From: an uncultured bacterium
GTDB lineage: Bacteria > Verrucomicrobiota > Kiritimatiellia > RFP12 > UBA1067
NCBI GenBank assembly: GCA_902802945.1
Contig: CADCOC010000077.1
Span: forward strand, 1 to 50,855
DNA length: 50,855 nucleotides
Reading direction: 5' to 3'
Within the stretch, counting starts at the first letter, position 1. The number at the start of each line of letters is the position of its first letter. Under the pieces are notes generated by a model. The model was not told the origin of the DNA. It was given only the letters and a program-made list of their open reading frames with translations, and ran no database searches. A program made the translations under genes and the position numbers. Positions 36,392 to 43,993 of the stretch are shown here, one piece after another.

Positions 36392-37236
36392 AGCGTCACC
36401 CCCACTTTCGGCCAGGCCTGCAGGATGCGCCCGAGGTTCTCCGCGCGCGTCATGCCCGCGAGCGCCATGTTGCGCGACGCGCCGAACGTCTCCGCCGTCA
36501 CGAGCCCCTGCCGCGTGTAGACGGGCACGAGCCCGCGCGCGCGCAGGGCGGCGTCGAGGGATGGCGTGCCGCGCCCGAACGGATACGCCGCGAGACGCGG
36601 CGCGCGGCCCGTCCAGTCCGTCAGCGTCCGCTGCGCGCGGTCGAGCTCGTCGAGCACCTCCGCCTCCGGACGATGCGGCGCGCTGGGATGCGTCCAGAAA
36701 TGGTTTTCCACCGTCACGAGGGGATGAGCCGCCAGCTTCCGCACACCCGCCTCGTCGAGAAGACGGCGCGGATGTACCCGCCCCGCCCACGCCGCATCAA
36801 CGCGCGCATACCGCTCTTCCGCCGGGAGCGCGTACCACGGATGCCATTCGGAATCGGACAGCAAGTTCCACAGATTGTCGGTCCACACCCACCCGCGCGC
36901 CGTCTCGCCGGGCGCGATGAACACGCTCGCCGGCGCATTGAAGCGTTCAAGGACGGGAAGCGCGTCCGCCGTCTCGCACCACCCGTCGTCGAAACTAATC
37001 CATGCGCAGTTTTCATCCGCAGCGCGCCCAGCAAGCACATCCTCCGACGAGACGAACCGAAAGCCCCATTTCTTCAGTGCGGCAAGTACGCCCTCCACCT
37101 CTTTTGCAGGCGAATCGTGGAACACGATCGGCAGGATGGTTCCCGGCACGCGGCACCGCGCACATGCACGCCGACGCGCCCCCGCAAGGGCGTACGCCAC
37201 GGCCACGCACCAGCCGACCTGTCGGCGGAACCTCAT
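36388..37236 (-). CDS. polysaccharide deacetylase (NodB/CE4-like)
   Basis: About 282 residues from the ATG at 37236, beginning MRFRRQVGWCVAVAYALAGA, a probable membrane anchor or signal. The NodB fold is shown by PIVFHDSP, the metal-binding WISFDDGW (Asp83-Asp84), NHFWTHP (His pair) and AAYPFGRGTPSLDAALRARG. Such enzymes remove acetyl groups from N-acetylated polysaccharide, often in exopolysaccharide or capsule loci. The frame is open further upstream and the start is uncertain. It is 40 bases after the GNAT gene and overlaps the GT4 gene. Confidence 0.85.
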   Translation of the reverse strand: MRFRRQVGWCVAVAYALAGARRRACARCRVPGTILPIVFHDSPAKEVEGVLAALKKWGFRFVSSEDVLAGRAADENCAWISFDDGWCETADALPVLERFNAPASVFIAPGETARGWVWTDNLWNLLSDSEWHPWYALPAEERYARVDAAWAGRVHPRRLLDEAGVRKLAAHPLVTVENHFWTHPSAPHRPEAEVLDELDRAQRTLTDWTGRAPRLAAYPFGRGTPSLDAALRARGLVPVYTRQGLVTAETFGASRNMALAGMTRAENLGRILQAWPKVGVTL

Positions 37237-37276
37237 GCCGTAGCCCACTCCATTTACTGTTCCTTCCTTTCTAACG

Positions 37277-38317
37277 TCATTTTCCTCGGCTCCCCCAAGA
37301 CACACGAATGAAACGCCAGTTCATACGCAGATAGGCATAAAGTCGAGAAAAGAATCCCCGACCCCAACGTAATGAGAACGTACACTCAAGCTTCGGGCGA
37401 AAAGGCCTCAACTTGTAGTCGTACATGCCGACACCAAAATCAAAAGAGCCACCTCCTGCACGGGCTAACTTATCAAGACAAAGAACATGCAAATAGGTGT
37501 TCCATCTTGTGTCTTGATAAAGCATAAGCCAACATAGCACGCTTTTATGATACTTAAGCAGTATAGCAATGGACATAACCTCGTCACCATCGCTTACTGA
37601 CAACACCTCGCAAATGCCGCTTTCGTAAACCCGGCGAATGAACTGCAACATCGTCTCGTCTATGAACTTTGTATCGCGCCACCCTTTTCTGCGCATAAGG
37701 TCACGCAACATGACAATCTGATCCTCAGGAAAAGGAGTGTCGGCTTGTAAAGAATAGACTGACACTCGCGCCGAGGCCGCCTCCCGCTGACAATACGCGA
37801 TTTTGTTACGATCCCTGCTGCGAAGATGTCTTTGCCCTGAACTGAAATCCTCTGCGTGCGGAATCTCAAACCACGGATAAGCATGGTCACGATAGACAAG
37901 GGGCCCTCTCAAGAAAACGCTAAGATATCCCAAAGCCTCTGAATAACGCCGGATTTTCTGAAGGCAAACAGAACGGACGCAACGATCCGCAATTATGGCT
38001 TCAGCCAGTTCCTTGAATGCAAAATGATTGTTATACCCGCGCTCGTAGATGGCATCGCCGCAGTCTGAATGTTCGTCATTTATGAAACGCAACATCCCAT
38101 GATTGTCGAGGAACGTAGGCATGATGACCGGACTTTCCTCTTCGAGGCCGATCCAAAGCATCAAGTACAGGCGATTGCCTGCGCGAGATGCAAGCAGCGA
38201 CTCCCATGCATTTCGGCACCAGTCAAGTGATTGAAACACCGAAACATCAGAAATATCCTCCAACTTCCGCCATGCGGAAACAACATTGTCGGAAAAGGCA
38301 TCAAAAACTCTAACCAT
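37277..38317 (-). CDS. GNAT-type acyltransferase (PF13480, CelD/FemAB-like)
   Basis: This 346-residue protein starts at MVRVFDAFSDNVVSAW with GAGGAG upstream. It shows the double-GNAT layout of BioF2/CelD-like proteins: an N-terminal half with VFQSLDWCRNAWESL, and a C-terminal half with FIRRVYESGICEVLSVSDGD, SIAILLKYHKSVLCWLMLYQ and FDFGVGMYDYKLRPFRP. These proteins are common in exopolysaccharide clusters, where they are thought to acylate sugars or amino sugars. It overlaps the preceding GT4 gene by eight bases. Local AT content is higher than in the flanking genes, suggesting a separately acquired module. Confidence 0.8.
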   Translation of the reverse strand: MVRVFDAFSDNVVSAWRKLEDISDVSVFQSLDWCRNAWESLLASRAGNRLYLMLWIGLEEESPVIMPTFLDNHGMLRFINDEHSDCGDAIYERGYNNHFAFKELAEAIIADRCVRSVCLQKIRRYSEALGYLSVFLRGPLVYRDHAYPWFEIPHAEDFSSGQRHLRSRDRNKIAYCQREAASARVSVYSLQADTPFPEDQIVMLRDLMRRKGWRDTKFIDETMLQFIRRVYESGICEVLSVSDGDEVMSIAILLKYHKSVLCWLMLYQDTRWNTYLHVLCLDKLARAGGGSFDFGVGMYDYKLRPFRPKLECTFSLRWGRGFFSRLYAYLRMNWRFIRVSWGSRGK

Positions 38318-39371
38318 TTGACTCTCCTCTCTCCGCCAGCGATTCGCCAATGGCCTTTAGCATCCTGTCCGCAATGGCAGGCGCTCCCACGATGCGCATG
38401 ACAAGCCGAGCATTTGCGCCATGCTCAGCGGCCATTTCCGGTGTATCAGCATACCGCATCATCGCCTCGGTAAGAGACTCAACGTCTCCTGATTTCACGA
38501 CAAAGCCATTTCTCGGAGTGTCCGAAACAAGCTCCGAAGCCCCCACCCTGTCGCCTACTATCATCGCCATTCCCATGGCAGCCCCCTCCACGAGCGCTAT
38601 GCCCCACGCATCACGCCGACTCGGTAATACGATCACGTCGCAATCCGAAACAGCCCCTGCCACGGCGTCCGGCGCGACGACGCCCAGCATTTCAACGCCA
38701 TCCATGCCTGCAAAAAGGTCCCTGAGAGGTCCCTCGCCGACTATCTTCAAGGATGCGTCATGGTGCACGGACCTCACCGCAGAAAATGCCGCTGCCAAGA
38801 CATCAACCGCTTTGTGCGCCATCAATGCTCCGACAAATGCGAAACGGATACCTTCGTGGCTTTTCCTAGCATGCAAGGCGTCAGCGCTTATCGGCGGCAT
38901 TGCGTATGCACTCCATTCAAGCTTTTGGCGCCGCACGCCCAATGCCGCAAACTGCTTCATGGCAAGATTCCCAATGCAGAACATCTTTAGCGCATAGCGA
39001 TTCACGGCCATCGCAAATACTTTGCGAACCGGCCAAGAACGCAACCTGCACATAGACCGCTCCACAAACGCAAACCAAGGACGCCGAAATGCAATGCACC
39101 AAAACACGAGCCGCCAGCTTATTCCATCTGAAAACGAAGGCACCAACTGAATGCGATCGGTGAAATCAGGTATCTGCCTGCGTGCAGAGCGAATTGTCTC
39201 AGCAAAAAGCTCATGTTCCTCAAGCGGCCGCTCTCTCCAGCCAATCATCTTACGGTATGCATCGTATTTCCTGAAATAGCATACGACCACATCAGCGCCG
39301 GATGTTCGAAGCGCATGAACAAGCGCAGACTCGTTAACGGTCGGGAAAGGTGTCCACCAGCAGATCTTCAT
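38310..39371 (-). CDS. family 4 glycosyltransferase
   Basis: This 353-residue GT-B enzyme starts MKICWWTPFPTVNESALVHAL at an ATG that overlaps the stop of the ElyC-like gene (ATGA). The C-terminal half contains FAFVGALMAHKAVDVLAAAF, LKIVGEGPLRDLF, the DVIVLPSRRDAWGIALVEGA nucleotide-sugar region and a VGDRVGASELV loop. The frame is open for 260 codons further upstream but that part reads as shadow of the ElyC gene. It probably transfers a sugar in assembly of a surface glycan with the second GT4, deacetylase and acyltransferase. Confidence 0.88.
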   Translation of the reverse strand: MKICWWTPFPTVNESALVHALRTSGADVVVCYFRKYDAYRKMIGWRERPLEEHELFAETIRSARRQIPDFTDRIQLVPSFSDGISWRLVFWCIAFRRPWFAFVERSMCRLRSWPVRKVFAMAVNRYALKMFCIGNLAMKQFAALGVRRQKLEWSAYAMPPISADALHARKSHEGIRFAFVGALMAHKAVDVLAAAFSAVRSVHHDASLKIVGEGPLRDLFAGMDGVEMLGVVAPDAVAGAVSDCDVIVLPSRRDAWGIALVEGAAMGMAMIVGDRVGASELVSDTPRNGFVVKSGDVESLTEAMMRYADTPEMAAEHGANARLVMRIVGAPAIADRMLKAIGESLAERGESNG

Positions 39372-40120
39372 CGGCGCGCAATCTTGTACCACCAGTAGCC
39401 GAGCACTTCCTTCCACATCGCGGAAGTGGCCGCGAACGCGTTGACGTCGGGGAAAATGCCGATTCCGGAGGACTGGGCGCGGTTGATTGTACACTCGTAG
39501 TCGCAGGCCGCCGGCACGATCTCCAGATTCGGGGCGTAGCGCCGGTACATGAGAAGCGCACGGCGCATGTGCCAGGCACTCGTGACAAGCAAGACCTTCG
39601 GATGGTCGCGGTCCTTGAGGCGTTCGGCAACGAACTTCGCGTTCTCCTCCGTGTTGCGCGACTCGGCCTCGGCGAGGATTGCATCTCGCGGCACGCCGAG
39701 GTCCATGAGAAACGGCACCTCGGTATTGTCGCACCCTTCGCCGCTCGGCACGATCAGCGGCGCCTTGCCGGCCTTGAATATCCGCGCGGCATGCCACGCG
39801 CGGTCGGCGGCGGCGCAGAGATTCGGGTAGGGGCAGGCGTTCGTCGCCGCGCTCATGCCGCCGCCGAGGAGGATGACCGCGTCCGCCTGCGGCAGCACGT
39901 CCACGGCCTCGGGTGCGAACTCCGACTCCATCGATGCGCCGAATAAGTCGGCGACAAGCGGCATCGACCAGAACCAGAACCACGCGACGGCGGAAACGAG
40001 CAGTCCCACGCACGTCTTGCGGCGACGGATGCAGGCGAACACGAGTCCCGCCACCATGAGCAGCATACCGATGGCGAAAGGATTGACCATCGCCCAGACA
40101 ATCTTGTTCAGGTAGTACAT
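39368..40120 (-). CDS. ElyC/YdcF-family membrane protein (DUF218)
   Basis: This 250-residue protein has two N-terminal transmembrane segments (~10-30 and ~36-55) and a DUF218 domain with DAVILLGGGMSAATNA, APLIVPSGEGCDNTE, ESRNTEENAKFVAERL and LLVTSAWHMRRALLMYRR. The E. coli relative ElyC affects envelope polymer synthesis and undecaprenyl-phosphate metabolism, which fits the following glycosyltransferase genes. It is three bases after rhaB and overlaps GT4. Biochemical activity is not established for the family. Confidence 0.88.
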   Translation of the reverse strand: MYYLNKIVWAMVNPFAIGMLLMVAGLVFACIRRRKTCVGLLVSAVAWFWFWSMPLVADLFGASMESEFAPEAVDVLPQADAVILLGGGMSAATNACPYPNLCAAADRAWHAARIFKAGKAPLIVPSGEGCDNTEVPFLMDLGVPRDAILAEAESRNTEENAKFVAERLKDRDHPKVLLVTSAWHMRRALLMYRRYAPNLEIVPAACDYECTINRAQSSGIGIFPDVNAFAATSAMWKEVLGYWWYKIARR

Positions 40121-40123
40121 GGC

Positions 40124-41572
40124 CTACACCTTCGTCACGTCGAAACTGCGGCTCACGCACGCGCGGGCCGCCGCGAGGTCGGCAAGTTCGCCTGCGGCGA
40201 TGAACTGGACAATGAGGTTGCCGATCGCCGTGCCCTCGGTGGGACCGGCGAACACCTCAAGGCCCGTCGCCTCGGCGGTGAGCTTGTTGAGGTAGCCGTC
40301 CTTCGAGCCGCCGCCCACGATGTTGACGGAAGTGTAGGTCTTGCCCGTGAGCTGCGCGAGGTTCTGGATCATCTTCGCGTAGCAGCCGGCGAGGGAGGCG
40401 TAGACGCACTGCATCAGCTCGCCGACGGTGGCGGGCTTGACGTCCGCCGCCGCCTGGACCTCGGCGATCATCGAGGCGGGCGCGAGGAAGCGCGTGTCGT
40501 TCGCGCTCACGCGTCCTGCGAACAACGTAGCCGCCTTGGCCGCGTTCTCGAGATCGGCGAAGGAGTACTTCTTCCCCTTCTCGTAGTCGGAGAGCGTCCA
40601 GGTCGCCGTCGTCTCCTTGCCCTCCACGTAGTCCACGCCGTTCAGCTCGCGGCGGATGGACTGGATCATCCAGAGGCCCATGATGTTCTTGAGGAAGCGG
40701 AAGCGGTACCACGCGCCGCCCTCGTTCGTGAAGTTCGCGGCCTTCGCCTCGGGCGTGGTGATCGGCTCGGCGTTCTCCACGCCGAGGAGAGACCACGTGC
40801 CGCTCGAGATGTACACCGCCTGGTCGTCGCGCGCGGGGACGGCGAGGAAGGCGCTGCCCGTATCGTGCGTGGCGGGCAGGACGACCTGCGCGTCGAAGCC
40901 CACTGCGGCCTGTACGGCGGAGGTGAGTCCACCCAACGTCGTGCCGGGCATTTCCAACTTGCCGAAGATACGGCGCGGGAGGCCGAGCTTGTCGATTACC
41001 TCCCAGTCCCAGTCCTTCGCACGCGCGTTGATGAGGTTGCCCGTCGTCGCGTTCGTGTATTCGTTCGCCATCTTGCCGGTGAGGACGAAGTTCAGGTACT
41101 CCGGCACCATCAGGAGGCGTTGCGCCTTCTCGATCTGCTCGGGATGCTCCTTCTTGAGCGCGGCGAGCTGGTAGATGGTGTTGAAGAGCATCTTCTGGAT
41201 GCCGCAGCGGGCGTATAGCTCGTCGGCGGAGATCGCGGCGTCCACAAGCGCGTCCGCGCCCTCCGTGCGCGCGTCGCGGTAGGCCACCATTTCCGAGCAG
41301 GGCAAGCCCTGCTCATCAAGGAGAATGAAGTCCACGCCCCAGGTATCGATGCCGATTGTGGCGGGAATCTTGCCGATCTCCTTGCACTTCGCGATGCCCT
41401 GCAGCACGCTGCGGGCGAGCGCCTGGTGGTCCCAGCAGTCGTGTCCGTCCTTGCGGATCTGCGAGTTGTCGAAGCGGAACACCTCCTCGAGAATCATCTT
41501 CCCGTCTTCAAGGTGGCCGAGGATGTGGCGTCCCGAGGACGCCCCGATGTCGATTGCGAGATGGTAGGTCAT
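40124..41572 (-). CDS. rhaB: rhamnulokinase
   Basis: RhaB phosphorylates L-rhamnulose to rhamnulose 1-phosphate. This 482-residue FGGY-family kinase shows AIDIGASSGRHILG (phosphate 1), GIDTWGVDFILLDEQG, PEYLNFVLTGKMANEYTNAT, PATHDTGSAFLAVPA, YISSGTWSLLGVE and the adenosine loop VNIVGGGSKDGYLNKLTAE with AIGNLIVQ. The GASSGR and SSGTWSL motifs single out rhamnulokinase from other FGGY members. AGGAG lies six bases before the ATG. It opens the operon with the elyC-like and glycosyltransferase genes; rhaA and rhaD are not in the window. A TGG-extended TAAACT at 41601-41606 may be its promoter. Confidence 0.92.
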   Translation of the reverse strand: MTYHLAIDIGASSGRHILGHLEDGKMILEEVFRFDNSQIRKDGHDCWDHQALARSVLQGIAKCKEIGKIPATIGIDTWGVDFILLDEQGLPCSEMVAYRDARTEGADALVDAAISADELYARCGIQKMLFNTIYQLAALKKEHPEQIEKAQRLLMVPEYLNFVLTGKMANEYTNATTGNLINARAKDWDWEVIDKLGLPRRIFGKLEMPGTTLGGLTSAVQAAVGFDAQVVLPATHDTGSAFLAVPARDDQAVYISSGTWSLLGVENAEPITTPEAKAANFTNEGGAWYRFRFLKNIMGLWMIQSIRRELNGVDYVEGKETTATWTLSDYEKGKKYSFADLENAAKAATLFAGRVSANDTRFLAPASMIAEVQAAADVKPATVGELMQCVYASLAGCYAKMIQNLAQLTGKTYTSVNIVGGGSKDGYLNKLTAEATGLEVFAGPTEGTAIGNLIVQFIAAGELADLAAARACVSRSFDVTKV

Positions 41573-41600
41573 TGTTTCTCCTAGATTTGGATGACGCTAT

Positions 41601-41606
41601 AGTTTA
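41601..41606 (-). promoter_or_regulatory. possible -10 element upstream of rhaB
   Basis: TTATGGTAAACT has the TGG extension and a moderate -10. No good -35 is visible. Confidence 0.3.
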
Positions 41607-41685
41607 CCATAATCTCGCCGATGAGGGGTGGTCTTTCGGCGAAATCTCCCCACACGGAAATATGCCCTCACGTTTCTAAGATTCT

Positions 41686-43119
41686 TTATTCGCGGACCGT
41701 CAGATTGTTACGCGCGGCAAGCGGGTTCCAGTCGAAGCCCACGTCGTGCACGTAGCTGAGCTGGAGCAGATTGCACAGGATCGACGCGCGCGCGCCCACT
41801 TCCGCGCGGGAATTGGGCTGCTGGCGCGTCTTGACGCAGTTCACGAGATCGGCGGGGTGGTTGAGCGACTTGTAGAGCTTGATCGGCGCCTTCTTGAGGT
41901 TGAAGTGCTTGACCGCCTTGTTGACCGCGTCCAGCAAACTCCGGTCGGAAAACTTGCGCTGGCGGGGATTCCACATCGCGATCTTCTGCGCGCCGGGCAA
42001 GTCCCCGGTGTTGAAGCGCTTCAGCTCCTCGACGGGCAGCTGCTGGATGTTCTTCCCGAGCCACACGGCGAAATGACCGCGGTCAACCGCCACCGCGCCT
42101 TCCGTTCCGTAGAACACATCCACGTAGTCCATCTTGCGGTGCGGCACATGGCGAATCTCCGCGCCGTTGCCGAAGACGAGCCGCGCGTCGGACTGGCGTC
42201 GTCCGCCGTCGCGCGGATCCGCAGACGGCGGCAGGTTTGACTTCACAACTTTCACGGGGCCGCTCTCGTCCATGCCGAGCCCCCACTGCGCGATGTCGAG
42301 GTTGTGCGCGCCGAAATCGCCGACGCCGCCCATGCCGAAGTAGTCGTGCTCGCGCCAGGCGGGGAAATGCCGATGCACCCCACGCGGAGCCAACCGGTCG
42401 GAATACTTGACGAGCGGGGCGGGACCGCACCACATGTCAAAGTCAACGTCAGGATTCGGTGCACACTCCCTCGCGGCGTTTGCGGGATTGTAGAAACCGC
42501 TGGGTGGACGGGAGGGGCCGCCAAACACCGCGTCGACCCTCTTCACGTCGCCAATGAAGCCGTTGCGCACGATCTCGCACGCCACGCGGAACTCCATGCC
42601 GCTGCGCTGCATCGCACCGGTTTGCAAAAGCCGTCCCGTCTTCTTCGCCACGGCCATGATCACCTTGGCTTCGTTGACGTTGTGCGTAAGCGGCTTTTCG
42701 CAATAGACGTCCTTGCCCGCCTTCATCGCCTCGACGGCGAGATAGGCGTGCCAGTGGTCGGGCGTGGCGATGCACACCATGTCAATCGACTTGTCCGCGA
42801 GGATCTCGCGGTAGTCGGCCACGGCGCGGCACACGTCCTTCGGGACGCCGAGCTGCGGGTTCTGCGCGTAGTAGTCGTTGACGACCTTCGTGCGGTTCTC
42901 GCGACGAGCCCTGTCGCAGTCGCAGACAGCCGTCACCACCACGTCCTGGCCGAGGAACTGGTGCAGCAGATAGCGCCCTTGGGTGCCCGCGCCTATCAAG
43001 GCCATCGTGGTGCGTCCGAGCGCGTTGCGTCCGCGCGCGATGTACGGCGCGGCAAATGCGGTAGCCAGCCCGCCCTTGACAAAGGCGCGCCGGGAGAGAT
43101 GTGTCTGTATGTTGTTCAT
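41686..43119 (-). CDS. TAT-exported Gfo/Idh/MocA-family oxidoreductase
   Basis: This 477-residue protein has a twin-arginine signal (LSRRAFVKGGLATAFAAP) followed by the Rossmann NAD(P) domain (TMALIGAGTQGRYLLHQF; AVCDCDRARR; MVCIATPDHWHAYLAVEAM; DVYCEKPLTHN) and the substrate domain (YFGMGGVGDFGAHNLDIAQW). The EKP motif supplies the usual catalytic lysine. It is a close architectural match to the protein at 10028-11428 and sits between the rhamnose/surface operon and the carbohydrate-degradation genes, so a sugar or glycoside substrate is likely. GAGG precedes the ATG. Confidence 0.9.
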   Translation of the reverse strand: MNNIQTHLSRRAFVKGGLATAFAAPYIARGRNALGRTTMALIGAGTQGRYLLHQFLGQDVVVTAVCDCDRARRENRTKVVNDYYAQNPQLGVPKDVCRAVADYREILADKSIDMVCIATPDHWHAYLAVEAMKAGKDVYCEKPLTHNVNEAKVIMAVAKKTGRLLQTGAMQRSGMEFRVACEIVRNGFIGDVKRVDAVFGGPSRPPSGFYNPANAARECAPNPDVDFDMWCGPAPLVKYSDRLAPRGVHRHFPAWREHDYFGMGGVGDFGAHNLDIAQWGLGMDESGPVKVVKSNLPPSADPRDGGRRQSDARLVFGNGAEIRHVPHRKMDYVDVFYGTEGAVAVDRGHFAVWLGKNIQQLPVEELKRFNTGDLPGAQKIAMWNPRQRKFSDRSLLDAVNKAVKHFNLKKAPIKLYKSLNHPADLVNCVKTRQQPNSRAEVGARASILCNLLQLSYVHDVGFDWNPLAARNNLTVRE

Positions 43120-43147
43120 ATTTGACCTCGAAGTTTTTACGGCGAGA

Positions 43148-43177
43148 AGTTTATCAAAACCCCTGCCGTTCGTGCAA
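43148..43177 (-). promoter_or_regulatory. promoter of the second Gfo/Idh gene
   Basis: -35 TTGCAC (43177-43172), 18-bp spacer ending TTTTGA, -10 TAAACT (43153-43148), about 29 bases from the ATG. Confidence 0.55.
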
Positions 43178-43218
43178 GCCGGAACGGTGGGAAACGCCGG
43201 AACGCGAGAATTGCCTTT

Positions 43219-43917
43219 TCACAGCAGCACCTGCTCGAAGCCGAGACGGTCCAGCGTCTTGCAGAAGCGTTCGCCCGGTAGGCCGTTGGACCGGTAGAAG
43301 TTCAACACCTTTTCGATAAACGAGAGAACGCTCTCTTCGTCTGGCAGAAGCGACGGCACTTCGCGCCCGGCCGCGCCGGTGCGTCCCCAGTGTCCGCCAA
43401 GAAAAATCCTGTAGCCGCGTCCGCCGCCGGGCAACACCGCGCCCACGATGCCGATGTCATTCAGGGTGGGCTTGACGCAGTTGTTGGGACATCCCCCCAC
43501 GCCGATCTTGAACTTGGCCGGAAGCACCACGTCATGCCATCCTTCGTAGAACCTCCGGTGAATCTTCTCGGCGAGCGAAAAGGTGTCGATCAGACCATGC
43601 GGACAAAGCGTCCCCTTGCAGGCGACAATCGGCCGCACGCGCGGTCCGGTACCGCCCACGGAAAGACCGACAGCCGCGAGCGCCACCTCAAACGACCCAA
43701 CCATCGACGCAGGAACCCCAGGCACCTCCACGGACATACGCGACGTCAATATCACTTTGCCACATCCAAACCGCCGTGCGGCGGCGGCAAGCGCCTGCAT
43801 CTGCTCGGTAGTCATCTTCCCGTTCACCGTGACGACACGCGCCGAGAAGGTTTCGCCTCCCTTGTTGAGGAGCCATCCGCGCCCCTTCAAAGCCTTGATC
43901 TCTTCTGCTGTGCTCAT
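43219..43917 (-). CDS. small sulfite/nitrite-reductase-like 4Fe-4S (siroheme-type) protein
   Basis: This 232-residue protein is about half the size of assimilatory sulfite reductase. It has a ferredoxin-like half domain (FSARVVTVNGKMTTEQM; CGKVILTSRMSVEVPGV) and the redox half with CKGTLCPHG and VGGCPNNCVKP, a four-cysteine set of the form CxxxxC plus CxxxC expected to bind a 4Fe-4S cluster and possibly siroheme. Similar small proteins occur in anaerobes, but their substrate is mostly unknown. No electron-transfer subunit is adjacent. It lies 76 bases after the GH106 gene and has GGAG before its ATG. Confidence 0.8.
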   Translation of the reverse strand: MSTAEEIKALKGRGWLLNKGGETFSARVVTVNGKMTTEQMQALAAAARRFGCGKVILTSRMSVEVPGVPASMVGSFEVALAAVGLSVGGTGPRVRPIVACKGTLCPHGLIDTFSLAEKIHRRFYEGWHDVVLPAKFKIGVGGCPNNCVKPTLNDIGIVGAVLPGGGRGYRIFLGGHWGRTGAAGREVPSLLPDEESVLSFIEKVLNFYRSNGLPGERFCKTLDRLGFEQVLL

Positions 43918-43993
43918 TACGCTCCAATCTTTCTCGCGACTCTAACGGTCTCCTTGCCTTTAACTTTCCTTTGACTTCTCTTATTTGCTTTCG

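Noticed and set aside
39372..40160. Upstream part of the second GT4 open frame
   Set aside because: It overlaps the ElyC-like gene entirely and has shadow composition; the GT4 starts at the ATGA overlap at 39371.
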